Source of the DNA: Eledone cirrhosa
Lineage: Eukaryota; Mollusca; Cephalopoda; Octopoda; Eledonidae
NCBI GenBank assembly: GCA_964016885.1
Contig: OZ024743.1
Coordinates: forward strand, 165,438,110-165,502,109
Reading direction: 5' to 3'
Length of the DNA stretch: 64,000 nucleotides
Part shown: in pieces, positions 45,801-56,941 of the stretch
Numbering within the stretch: the stretch's first letter is position 1
Layout of the letters: every line of letters begins with the position of its first letter
The notes under the pieces: model-generated
What the model was told of the DNA's origin: nothing
The model's database searches: none
Seen by the model: only the letters and a program-made list of their open reading frames with translations
Program-made: the position numbers and the translations under genes

Positions 45801-46466
45801 CAAAAGCAAATTTAGAGGAGAATAATAGCCATTTCCTGTGCTTTCAAGGCATAAGAACTAACACTTATTGACCAAATACAAAAAAAGAGTAACATTTACG
45901 TTACATAGTGTTATCAAATATGAACACTTGTCCTGAACAAAATCCTATGTCCTATGAGAATGCTGTGAGCAGTTCTGTCTCTTGGGGCAGTAAATTTGCC
46001 AAGGACATTGATAGAAAAGATGAGACCTTAATCTTTTCTTTCTTCTGCAGAGCCTAGCATGTAGCCTTGATATTATTTCCTCAGCAATGCTGATAAGCAG
46101 ATTCTGTTAGCACAAACAGTATTACAGGCAAACCGTACTAATGGAATATTCCTCTCGATAATCCAATCCTATATGTTTGGGAGACAGCTGAGTGGAACAT
46201 GAAACAGTAATATAATGTATGTATGTATGTATGTATGTATGTTCTTCTGGTTTTATAATTTCACAAATTTTTTTTCCCAATAAAGAGAGAGTCAGTTTCT
46301 AACATAGACACAAGACTCTCTCATTGGAATTTACACATCAACTAGGTACATTATGTATGCATGCATGTGTAGATATGGATGTTATTGTATGTGTGGATGT
46401 GGATGTTTTGAGTTGTATGTGTGCATGTGTATATGCTTTGCATCTGTACATGTGTATATGGAGTTA
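45801..46466. other. unassigned sequence and LINE 3' region
   Basis: GTAT microsatellite at 46214-46243 and GTATG/TGTATG-rich sequence to 46460. The last 250 bases may be the 3' untranslated region of the LINE at 46467. Confidence 0.5.
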
Positions 46467-47448
46467 TTAGATGCAACATTTTGGGAATGTTTTACATATT
46501 TTTACTGTTCCATTAATGGATTGTACTTGTAATTTCCTAACTAGTTGTGTTCTTTCTGTTCCTGTGAAGCCTAGCTTCTCAAGATTTGTATTGAGGCAGT
46601 TACTAACATACCCCAGTGCCCCAATAATCACGGGCATCAATCTGAAGGTGTAATCAGGGTGGAGTATCTGCAGATTTCTCATCAGTTCTGCATAAATATT
46701 CTCCTTTTCGTTAATCTTTGATATTATATTGGCATCTGCTGGGCAGCTAATTTCCACTACTGTGCATGCTTTCTTCTCCTTGTCCCATATCATAATATCT
46801 GGTCTGTTATGCCTGCCTGCATTTTATTGGGGTTTTTACTGGAACATTCCACCAGTACTCTTTCATATTATGTACATGGATGTCTTCCACATTGCTGTAG
46901 CTTTTAATGTATTCATTATCGGGGCTATCTTTTTTACGAACTGCATTGTAAAGTGTTTTGGCCACTACATCATGCCTCATAGGTAGATAGTACCGCGATG
47001 ACATCTTTGGACAGCTGCTGATGACATGGATGATATCCTCGATGTTAGTTCTGCAGAGTCTGCACTTGTTATCACATCTAGATGTTTTGGCCACTATATC
47101 ATGCCTCATAGGTAGATAGTACCGCGATGACATCTTTGGACAGCTGCTGATGAGATGGGTGATATCCTCGATGTTAGTTCTGCAGAGTCTGCACTTGTTA
47201 TCACATCTAGGTGTTTTGCCTGCATCCCTATCTCTTTTGTGAATCAGGTATTTCGTGTTAATCTCCTGTTCTTGGATTGCAAAAGCGTATCCTTCATAGC
47301 GGTTGTTGGTCCAAGATAGACTACTTTCCTTATCTATATTACTCTCACTCTGGAGCTTCCTGGCAACATATCCATGCATGATTTTTTGCTGATAAGCAAG
47401 CAGTTTTTCATCCATGGATTCACTGCGATACTGCTGAGCGACTTCCAT
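46467..47448 (-). pseudogene. RLE-type LINE fragment of another family, with duplicated zinc knuckle
   Basis: 47448-46807: EVAQQYRSESMDEKLLAYQQ, then RCDNKCRLCRTNIEDITHLI (CCHC knuckle) and again SRCDNKCRLCRTNIEDIIHV 43 residues later, then NVEDIHVHNMKEYWWNVP. After a frameshift near 46800, 46793-46467: CTVVEISCPADANI, RLMPVIIGALGYV, ending KTFPKCCI. This is the C-terminal third (knuckle and restriction-like endonuclease) of an RLE LINE; RT is absent. It is flanked on both sides by ATAC/GTAT repeats (47466-47488 and 46214-46243). Confidence 0.82.
46954..47211 (-). repeat. 129-bp in-frame tandem duplication
   Basis: TGTTTTGGCCACTA occurs at 46954 and 47083. The two 129-base units differ at only a few bases and each encodes 43 residues including one complete CCHC knuckle. 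Confidence 0.92.
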
Positions 47449-48059
47449 GGGTGTGAGCTTTTGATTTTGTATGTATGTATGTATGTCATTATATTCGTGT
47501 GTGCCTACAAAAGCTAATTAAACGAAACTAGCATTGTTACAATACTCTTTATTTCAAAATTTAAAACAGCTCGAAATCCTACTGTACGCCATCATGTAAT
47601 TCGGACAAACACAATCTGCATCTTATTAATTCGAACAGACATTAGAAAGCACACCAGGTTTGTTGAACAGTGTTGCTATTTATAAATAAACATATAGTCA
47701 TTTATTTTATGAATTTTGAATAGTTTCAGAAAAGAAATTTCTTTAACATCAGTGCTGCAACCAAAGGACCACTGAACATTCTGCTGTTTATTGCACCTGT
47801 AATGAAAGATAAATATAAATTTATATAGGAGAATTATATATATCTTGTAGAGTATATATCTACCAGAATGTTTTCAATCCGCTGACGCGTGTATGAGTAT
47901 ATTGTTATAAACGCACAAACACAGACACACTTACAAAAATACACACTCACAGACATACATTCATACAAATACACATATATTCACACAAGCACACACATAC
48001 ATTCACACAAACACACACATACATTCACATAAAAACACACACACATACATTTACACAAT
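47449..48059. other. unassigned sequence with CA-rich end
   Basis: ACACAC/ACATTCAC microsatellite at 47920-48050. No coding signal. Confidence 0.5.
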
Positions 48060-48258
48060 CATCACCCTTTCCTTCCTCGGTCATCTCTAGTGGGTAACAT
48101 CATCACCCCTTCCTTCCTAGCTCTTCTCTGGTGTGTAACGTCATCACCCCTTCCCCAGCTATCTCTAGTGCGTGACGTCATCACTCCTTCCTTCCTCAAT
48201 CATCTATAATGCACGACATCATCACCCCTTCCTTTCCCAGCCATCTCTAGTGTGTGAC
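48060..48258. repeat. 41-bp minisatellite, about five units
   Basis: CATCACCCCTTCCTTCC starts units at 48060, 48101, 48142, 48179 and 48220 (periods 41, 41, 37, 41). Each ends AGTG(T/C)GTGACGT-like. Confidence 0.9.
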
Positions 48259-48544
48259 GGACAGACGGAAGCCGTTCAAATTTATATATCTATATATATA
48301 GAACAAAACCAGTTTTCACATTAAGGTCTTTATTGATTATGCACACTTACGACCGCCTCATAGATGAGTGCCCCAGGATTCATCTTAATGTTATAGACCC
48401 GAGTCCAGCCCAATCTGCTAATCAGACTTATTAATCAATCAAAACCAAAATCTAATCTGATGGTATCCCGTCCCAAACGATATACCCACACATATATATG
48501 AGTATTGATCAATCACCGCATATACAGAGAGGGACACTCCCAAC

Positions 48545-48605
<61 letters not shown>

Positions 48606-49145
48606 ATATATATGTACATATAGAGATATACATATAGAGTTACGGGGTGTTTATGGCAGGTAGTGGGGAGCAGCAGCTGGGATTGTTAATCTCAGTATTT
48701 CAATCACACTTACTCTTTTAAACACAGGAGCAAAAGATCCCACACAAGTCTGGCTGAGTGCGTATGGCGGCTTAAGGACGAACTTCTAAACTTCAAATTG
48801 AAGTGAAAGACCTAAAATATCTGCCTCCATACGCGTTTTGCAGCAGGGAGTGCAGTCTCTGCATATCAGAATGTGTGGAGATCGTAAAATTGAAAGGCCG
48901 TAGAATCAATACGCGGTCCGAAGTTATAATGAACCGCATGCATCGGCGGGCCCATTTTCTCACCAGGCTCGCATATGCACGGCCCGTGATGATTAAAAAT
49001 ACACCAACCTGAACGTCTGACAATCGACCAGCTTCACTCAACCGCAATGCGGTCTATTGCACGAATGTCGATATGAATACCTTCTTAAAATGATGTCTTC
49101 CTTTACACTTTCTTTTCTGTATCATCTCCCTTAGTTCATGTTTCT
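48259..49145. other. unassigned sequence with (CA)n(TA)n
   Basis: CA then TA tract at 48545-48602. No recognised coding motif; the 60-84-codon frames at 48793-49047 overlap on both strands. Confidence 0.5.
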
Positions 49146-49195
49146 GTTATTGCTGGCCTTGTGCCAAAAGTAGAAACAATTATTATTATTATTCC
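49146..49195 (+). mobile_element. SINE tail fragment
   Basis: TTGCTGGCCTTGTGCCAAAA, GTAGAAACAATTATTATT. The rest of the SINE is absent. Confidence 0.65.
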
Positions 49196-49524
49196 CAACA
49201 TTTTATGAAAGATGGGTGAGAGAGGCAAGCATGGCCCGAGTGAATGGGCCTGCTCAGAGTATGCGACTGTAAATTGAAGGTGGAAAACTGGGAGAAGGCA
49301 CTTGCCCTGGTGGTCAGGGGCACCGTGGATTTTTTTAATGGGCTTTCTCCACGAGTGTCCCTCGGAAGTCTCCCCACTATTAGGGAATTTCCTTTGTTTC
49401 TTTTTTGTCATTTTCTTTGTTTTTTTTCTTTATACGCAGAAATTCCCATTTGTACCGTCCTGTACCATCCTGTGCTGTTCTTAATGTTATACCGTATGTC
49501 AACCCTTGTGGTTAATAAAGAAAA

Positions 49525-49555
<31 letters not shown>
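49196..49555 (+). mobile_element. Tx1-like LINE, 3'-end fragment
   Basis: Matches the 3' end of copy B (56365-56715): ORF2 end (ERWVREASMARVNGPAQSM equivalent) and 3' UTR with GTTAATAAAGAAAACATT, ending (ATT)n. 5'-truncated insertion beginning in the last about 25 codons of ORF2. Confidence 0.85.
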
Positions 49556-49834
49556 GACAAAGTCTCCCTCTCTCTCAGTTGTCTGACAGCGCTCTCTCTA
49601 TTTTTGTGTCATCCATGTTTGAACGAAATGTTTTTTTGTATAGCTTTTATATAATACGACACCCCATAAAGGGGTGTCATGTTATTTGGGAGTGTACCCA
49701 AATTAGGTGGGTCACTTCTTCTAAACTTTTATCAAGTTTAAAACTTGAATAAAAGGTTAGGAACGGTTGAAATCGATGAATACTGTTGAAAAAAACTGGA
49801 GCCGATAAGAGGCATGGCTTCACCTTCAATAATA
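49556..49834. other. unassigned sequence
   Basis: Contains CACCCCATAAAGGGGTGTC, an 8-bp-arm hairpin at about 49661, and TTATCAAGTTTAAAACTTGA at 49729. Similar hairpins (TTTGGGCCTTTTGGCCCAAA) precede copy C at 56858. Confidence 0.45.
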
Positions 49835-50040
49835 ATGGTTTCTTTATTGGCCACAAGGGCTAACATGAAGAAAAACATTACAGACGGCACAGAACGGTGC
49901 GGGACGATACAAAGTGGGTTTTGGCCGTGTAAAAGGGTTATTACAAGACAAAAATGTGTAAAAACAAATTGAAAAATTCAAACAACAAAAATTCCCTAAA
50001 TAGGGGGAAGCGTCCGAGGGTCACTCATGACGAAAACCAC
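49835..50040 (-). mobile_element. Tx1-like LINE 3' end, inverted
   Basis: Reverse complement matches 53582-53700 (GTGTGGTTTTCG, GTGACCCTCGGA, GGGAATTTTTGTTGTTTGAA) and ends GCCCTTGTGGCCAATAAAGA, AACCATTATT. A 5'-truncated copy facing copy A head to head. Confidence 0.82.
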
Positions 50041-51636
50041 ACAAAACATCACGGCCAATAACAACAGCAATAACAAAAGTAACAGTGATAAGGTCGAGAA
50101 AGACAATAACAATGACAATGACAACAGCCACAACAACAATAACAGCTCAACAGTACCAACGAAAACAACAACAATGACCTTAATACCAGTATCAGCGATC
50201 TTAGCACCAACAGCAAGATCAGTAGCAGCAGTAGCGGCAGCAATAGTGGTGCGACTGAAAAAGGGGCCACTTCTTGTGCAGGTGTGGTCCGAAATATAGA
50301 AACAGTGCTAGTCACGGAGGAGAAGATGGCAAGGACCATGGTGACGAGAAATGCCAATCGAGTCTCCCTGAAACTTCCACCCAATTTTTTCAAGGACCAG
50401 CAGTTACGGACGGTGACTTACTGCACTGTAAGCAAAATATCACATCTGGTGGAGAGAGCCACAGAGACTCAAATCCCAAAGACCTTGGAGTGCGTCTGGG
50501 CGCGCAAAACCTACAACACCCGAGGAAAAAAAATATGCCACAGTAGACGTACTTTTTTCCACCCCACAGGAGGCGAAGTCTCACTCTTTCGTAACCCTAA
50601 AGAGTGAGGGGATAGTCTTGCTGCCCTCCTACTACGGGCAGAAAATTGTGAGGTTCAAAGTGACACAGGTTCCGCCCGACGTGCCCATACTTTGGCTGGC
50701 TGCGTCTGTCCTGCCTGGAATCGAGGACAGGACGACCATGCTGCAAGTAGAGAAAATAGGGAGAGAGAACTGGTCAGGTATAGGCATGCAATTGCTAATA
50801 CAAACTGACCAGAAGTGTATCGAGGCTATCCCCGATATCATAGACCTCGAGGAAGGACTACAACTCCCTATAAGCTTGGATGGAAGACGCCCAAAATGTT
50901 ATTTCTGTGGGTCAAAGGGTCACCTCAGGGCTTTTTGCCCGCAGAAGACAGCAAAGAAGAAGGCCCTCCTCCTTCCAATGCCTGGTCCGCTGCTACCAAG
51001 AGCAGAGCATGCAAGACACGCAGAAGACCCTTCCACGGTGAGTAGGAAGGCAACGTCTGTAGCACCCGTACCAAGGCCACTGACAACTAAAGCAGTAGCG
51101 TCAGTGGCGGCAACACCAATAGCTACATTTGCAGTAGCTGCACCAGCAACAAAATTGCCGGAGAGGGCTCCACTACCATTACCAACAGCCGTGGAGCACA
51201 TACCCCTCCCAGACGCCACGGAATCCGACATGGAGTATGAGGCGGGAGTGAAGTGGCAAACGGTCTGCCACAAAAAAAAACAGAAAAGAAAAAAAACCCC
51301 CTTAGTTTCACCCTCCAAAAGCGAAGAAAAACAAAGAGGGATAAAGGCTGCAAGGCGACTCGCAGCAACGCCACCTCCATCACTACCACAAGCATCACCA
51401 CCAACAACAACAACCACACCACCACCAACATCACCACAAACACCAACATCGCAAACACAACACAACAAGGTAAACATACCCAACAGCAGCAACAAGAAAA
51501 CAGCACCCACCTCCCCCCAAAAAACATTACAGTCATAAACATGGCAAATAAAGAACTCTTAGAACATATAAAGCAGCATACAGACATTACAGACAAAAAT
51601 TACTACACCCCACCAACACCAAGCACTCTCCCATAA
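50027..51636 (+). pseudogene. Tx1-like LINE copy A, ORF1 (nucleic-acid-binding)
   Basis: Asn/Thr-rich N-terminus (50027-50299), then 50284-50607 NRVSLKLPPNFFKDQQLRT and ECVWARKTYNTRGKK, then frame 2 through 51538: ATVDVLF, YYGQKIVRFKVTQVPPDVPI, LWLAASVLPGIED, and the CCHC knuckle CYFCGSKGHLRAFC at about 50900-50940. A Pro/Thr-rich tail follows; the true C-terminus NKELLEHIKQHTDITDKNYY is in another frame (to 51636) and matches copy B. Three frameshifts. LINE ORF1 proteins coat the element RNA. Confidence 0.8.
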
Positions 51637-51853
51637 AATATAAACATTATTGAAATTAAAATAAAACATTATAAACATTTAAAAGAAAATTCCCCAACGC
51701 AGTTGGAGACTTCAAGGGGTCAGTTACCAAAAGGATATGCACCGACATCATCTTGGAGAAACATATGACCAACCAAAAGGACGGTTCAACTGTCCCTTTC
51801 CCACACGATCAGGGTAGGTGATCCTTTCTCACTTACTCCATTCTTCATCCAAC

Positions 51854-53517
51854 ATGGCCTTACTTAGACTAGGCAGTATAAATGTACGTGGCCTGGGGTC
51901 ATCTTCGAAGCAGGGTCACCTGCTTAACGATCTCAGGTCACTAAACATAGATGTGCTGGCCACCAGCGAGACCAGAATTTCCGAAGCACGAGACTTCGCA
52001 CCGATCCTCGGCGGTTACGATGTATACGCATCTCCCAGCCGTCCGGGAACGGGGGGGGGGTGCTGTGCTTTTTCAGAGAGGCTTGGATTTCGCCATACGG
52101 GCCATCTTCCTGGACCCAGAAGGTAAGTCGGTGGTACTGGACGTGACAAGCAGCGAAGGCAATGCTTTCAGGCTAGTAGTCGTCTACGCCCCATCAGGGG
52201 CAGGGCGGCTAGATTTCTTCAGACGTCTAGAGACCTTTCTTGGAACGTCCCGCTCTTTAATGTTAATGGGCGACTGGAACGGTATCTTAGATCTGGGATT
52301 ATGTGGGGCTAGTAGGCAAGACAGAAGGGTGTAAAAGCCTCAACAACCTGCTCAGACGTTTTCAACTGTCTGACAGGTATCGACTGGATTATCCGCATGT
52401 GCCAATGTGGACATGGGTAAACCGCTTCGGATCATCCAGATCGTATCTAGATAGGTTATTGTGTAGGGAAACAGATAAGGCTAGCGTAGGTTGTCCACAA
52501 TTTAAAGTAGTCGGCTACTCAGACCACACATTTGTGATCTGTGAAGTCGACTTAGATAGACTTCATAGGCAAGGACCCGGTTACTGGAAGCTGAACGCGT
52601 CTTTCCCGGCGCACAAGGCTTACAGAGACCGGATAAGCGAATTACTTAAGCGTGCGTTGACGGGTGCGATCGTCAGCAACAGGTGGTGGTTTACCCTGAA
52701 AAGGGCAATTAGAGTAGAATCAATAAGGTTTAGCAAAGGAGTAAAGAAAGAGGAAAATAGAGTAGAAGGAGAGCTAGTTAGAAAGCTAGAAGAGACGTTT
52801 AAGACAAGCATCGCAACCGACGTGCTTGCGGCAAGATTGGAACTCGACCATTTCTTCAATGCAAAGCACGAAGGCTGCGTTATCAGAGCTAGAGCGCGTG
52901 CTCTGAGACAAGAGGGGACAAAAGCTGTCTAATGGGCCCGGGTGGTGGAGGCGTGACGTGGCAACAAAGCCACAATTCAATCCTTGCCTGACCAAAACAG
53001 ACACATGTTACTCGAACCCGAGCAGATGTGTGAGGTTTTTCAGCAGCACTTTGCTCAACAGTTTGGGAGCGGCGGCGGGCCAGATCGGAGTATGAACTTC
53101 AGTGCATACCTCGAGGGACTGCCGCATGCACTTGTTCGGTGTCCGAACATTGCTGACTTGTGGAGCTATGTCGAACATTTGCTGTCACGTGTATGACGGA
53201 TCCGGTTATCGACTGAGTCCATTGTGCAGATAGCCCCGCCTTCCTCCTTTAAGGAAGAGGAAGGGCAGGCAGTTTTTATCTGCCTGGTGGCCATGGCGAA
53301 AGAGATTGTATGGTGGACAAGGTTGAAAGGATTGAAGACGGACACTTTCCTCTTCGGCGAATCCCTGATTAACTTTTTCAAGTTTCACTTGAAGAGGAAA
53401 ATCAGGGCGGAGAGACAAATGCTATCTTCTAGTAAGTTTGTTGAAAGGAGGGTACAAGTGGCGAGTCTGGTCCGAGTGAACGGGCCCGCTCTGAGTATGC
53501 TGAGTATGTGCATGTAG
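51854..53517 (+). pseudogene. Tx1-like LINE copy A, ORF2 with the RT deleted
   Basis: APE endonuclease: LGSINVRGLGSSSKQGHLL, LATSETRIS, frameshift at a G run near 52050, FLDPEGKSVVLDV, LMLMGDWNGILD, then (52303-52932) MWTWVNRFGSSRSYLDRLL and GYSDHTFVICEVD, GPGYWKLNAS. After GTKAV and a stop, the frame reaches QMCEVFQQHFAQQFG and at about 53130 jumps from GLPHA to LVRCPNIADLWSYVEHLL, which belongs after the RT. The whole RT (roughly 500 codons) is therefore missing. The C-terminus IVWWTRLKGLKTDTFLFGES follows. 3' end stops near 53700 without a tail. Confidence 0.82.
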
Positions 53518-53699
53518 ACTGAGGAGTGGGAAACTGAGAGAAAGCGCTTGCCCTGGTGGTCAGGGTAGCCGTGGTCTTCTGTGTGGTTTTCGCCACGAGT
53601 GACCCTCGGAAGTTTCCCCCCAATTGGGGAATTTTTGTTGTTTGAATTTTTTTGAGATTTCTATCTTCTTGTTATAACCTTTTTTACACGACCAAAAAC

Positions 53700-54912
53700 A
53701 TGGACGCTATACGTCTCCCAAAATTAAGCCGTCTGTCACGTGACAGCGACTCTAACCACCACTATTGTGAACTTTGCTACAATTGCTAACACCGATAATG
53801 TTTTCGCTAACAGCAGCAGCGACACCAGCAATAGCAGTCGCCAAAGTTTGCCACGTACGGACCTAGACTGTCCACCTTTGCCAATGTCTACCGGTGTTAA
53901 AGCCGCCATCTCCACCGCCTCAAAGTCATCGAGGTAATAAGAATAAAATAAGAGAACTGGTCAGGATCTGGGATAGAGCTCCTGATCCAAGCGGACCAGA
54001 AAAGCGTCCGAGAGATTCCAGAAGTGATAAACCTTGATGACAGCAGCCACCTCACCCTAGTCGCTGAAAGTTTAAGGCCTAGGTGTATCGTTTGTTGCGA
54101 TGGAACCCACATAAACGCCTTCTATCCCCAGGGGATGGCTAAAAAATTAAGGTCACCTCTCCTGCCTACCACACTGGTTCAACCAGCAAGACCAGCAGCA
54201 GCAATGGCAGCAGCAACTGTAGCAGAAACGACAGCAGCAACAGTAGCAGCAACGGTAGCAAGACCCACACCACCGACGCCCACCGTACCAGAAGTAGCAC
54301 CAGCGCCTCCACCATCCACTACGCCACAACCAACACTAACGCCTGTGGAGGACATTCCACTTCCCGAACTCTCACAACTGGAGACGGATTGTGACGAGGA
54401 GGCGGGGTGGGTGGGAAACTGTGTCTAAAAGAAAGAAAACAGAAAAGAAAGGACCCTCCTCCTTCGCCCTCCCCCCAAAACAGAGGGCGAAACAAACAAG
54501 CAAACAAAAAAAACCAAGAAAGTTAAGACAGCTATGCCACCCCCACCACTACCCACACCACCCACACCAGCATTACCAACCCCATCACCACAATCACCAA
54601 CACCATCACCATCATCAACCCAAACACCACCATCACCAACACCACAAAAAAACACCAACAAGCGAAACAACACCACAAAAAACACCAACAAGCGAAACAG
54701 AAACAAACAAACAAAAAACGCAAACAAAACAAAGCACCCAAACCGATACACACTACACAGCATTAAATTTGAACAATAAACAATTATTACACTACATCCA
54801 ACACAACACCAGCATCACAGAGAAAGACTACACAAAACCGCCAAACTTCACACCACCCACACACATACAAATCACACGTATCACACAGAAAACATACATA
54901 ACACTGAAATAA
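53700..54912 (+). pseudogene. Tx1-like LINE copy B, ORF1 remnant
   Basis: Starts head to tail with copy A. N-terminal Asn/Ser-rich part (53740-53937), then a jump to RENWSGSG-equivalent sequence and RPRCIVCCDGTHINAFYPQ, where the last knuckle cysteine has become Y. The Pro/His/Thr-rich tail ends NKQLLHYIQHNTSITEKDYT (to 54912). About 200 codons of the ORF1 core are deleted. Confidence 0.75.
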
Positions 54913-55057
54913 AAATTCCCCAAGGACAGTGGAGATTTCCGGCAACACTTTCCAGGAGGATATATAAAGACATACTTCCGGAGGGAGCCACAAACCATCC
55001 TTCCTTCACAAGAACTGAGGTGAGTGGTCTTTCCCAACTTTTGCTACTACTTTTCAA

Positions 55058-56440
55058 CATGACCTTACTCAGAACCGTTCAACATCATGCACTCGGTTCG
55101 CCAAGGATGTCCCCTCTCGTCCCTGTTGTACGTATTGACTCTCGAGCCATTACTGTATAAACTGGGATACGGGAGAACCGTGTCAGCATATGCCGACGAC
55201 GTCACCGTAGTGTGTCGAACGCTAAACACATCGAGGCGATCGGCACTACACTAAGAGAATACGAGGCGGTGACAGGAGCAATGATTAAACAGAAAATGTC
55301 GGTGGGTCTGTGGCTCGACACCTGGAGAGGCAGGTCCATGCCGTTCAACGGTGTCGTCGAGCACTGGACGTACGGACCGGTTAAATTGCTAGGGGTCTGG
55401 TTTGGTCCGGACCTCCAGACGGACAAAAACTGGGACGAGGTGACGAGCAGGGTGGTCTCTCACCCAGAAATGGGCGAGAGGAAGCTATCCCTGAAAGGTC
55501 GAGCGGAGGTGGCGAACGCGTACATCGCGTCCGAAATCTACTACCGCCTGACCGTCGTTCCTTGTCCCAAGCCTCGCCTGACTGCGTTGGAGCGTTTGCT
55601 CTTTCGCTTTTTGTGGAAAGCGGTCCATTTGCTGTCAACAACGGCTACGCGGAGGGCTGGGCAAGCCGTGGTTAATTATGCGCAAACATGCGCTCAGGCT
55701 ACGGCATCTCCACCTCTTCCTCCACAGTGATCAGGTGTGGACGCCGTTTGCTAGACGCATTTTTCCACAGCTCATCTCCTTAACGGAGCGGCAATCCTGG
55801 GTCAACCGAGAGGGAACGCTTGGAGCCTGGAAAGTATTCGACCAATCGGGCGATGTGGTCGGTGGAACTCCACCTTGGCGTTCTATAGAGTGGAGGGAAA
55901 GAGCGACGGTGTCCTTGGGGAGACTCTGGACGTCGACGAAAATCAACTAGCCAATCTTTTCGGGAGAACTTTCGGGCTGGGGCTCATGGACAACATCCAG
56001 AAATCCCTGACCAGGCAGTGGTAACGGGGAGCTTTGCAAGTTCGGGATAAACTCTACAGACATAGAAGTGCCGTAACCAGCCTGTCCGAGATGCGCGCAG
56101 GGCGATGAAACCGTCCTGCACGTACTCGTCCAGTGTCCGAGCATTGCTGAGTCCATCGTGAGGATTTCCTTGCCGCCTTCTTTTAGCCATGAAATGCAGA
56201 CAGTTTTCATCTGCCTGGTGACCATGGCGAAAGAGGTCGTGTGGTGGACGCGTTTGAAAGGGCTCACGACGAACACTTACCTCTTTGGTGATGCCCTGAT
56301 TTACTTTTTCTAATTTCATTTGAAAGGGAAAATCAGGGTGGAGAGGGAAGTGCTCTTTTCCCAGCAATTTGTTGAAAGATGGGTGAGAGAGGCAAGCATG
56401 GCCCGAGTGAATGGACCTGTTCTGAGTATGCGCCTGTAGA
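55058..56440 (+). pseudogene. Tx1-like LINE copy B, ORF2 with the endonuclease deleted
   Basis: MTLLRTV fuses the ORF2 start to RT sequence QHHALGSPRMSPL. SAYADDVTVVCR (motif C, intact) is near 55180; then 55212-55730: GPVKLLGVWFGPDLQTD, RKLSLKGRAEVANAYIA, SEIYYRLTVVPCPKPRL. 55678-55950: MRKHALRLRHLHLFLHS. C-terminus VWWTRLKGLTTNTYLFGD in 56200-56300. APE and the N-terminal RT half are missing; several frameshifts. It retains just the part that copy A lacks. Confidence 0.8.
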
Positions 56441-56715
56441 TTGGAAGTGGAGAACTGAGAGAGCGCACTTGCCCTGGTGGTCAGAGTCACCTTGGTTTTT
56501 TTTAATGAGCTTTCTCCTCAACTGGCCCTCAGATGTCTCCCCCTCTATTGGGGAACTTTCCATTGTTTCTTTTTTTTGTCATTTCCTTTGTTATTATTTT
56601 TTTTCTTTGCACGCAGAAATGGCCATTTGTACTACCCTATACCGTCCTGTGCTGCCCTTAATATTATACTTTATGTCAATCCTGATGGTTAATAAAGAAA
56701 ACATTATTATTATTA
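56441..56715 (+). other. 3' UTR and (ATT)n tail of copy B
   Basis: Ends GATGGTTAATAAAGAAAACA, TTATTATTATTATT. Near-identical to 49260-49555. Confidence 0.8.
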
Positions 56716-56941
56716 TTGGTTGTTGAAGCGAATGGTCGTACTATCGTTAGCTCGAGTAAATTTGTTATTTCTACGGTTTTAAATACGTTTGTTATTAATA
56801 TTTTTGTTTCAAAAGGGGCATAAGTCTTTACCCTAAGAAAGGACTCCCCATAATATTTGGGCCTTTTGGCCCAAATATTTGTTTAAAAGAAAACTTTTAT
56901 CGAGAAAAAAGCATGTCGGAGCCACGCCCTCCAACTGTGTT
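56716..56941 (+). other. spacer or 5' leader before copy C
   Basis: Contains the hairpin TTTGGGCCTTTTGGCCCAAA at about 56858 and AAAGAAAACTTTTATCGAG. Probably copy C 5' leader. Confidence 0.45.

Noticed and set aside
48060..48258. CRISPR-like array
   Set aside because: It is a head-to-tail 41-bp minisatellite without unique spacers, in a eukaryotic genome.
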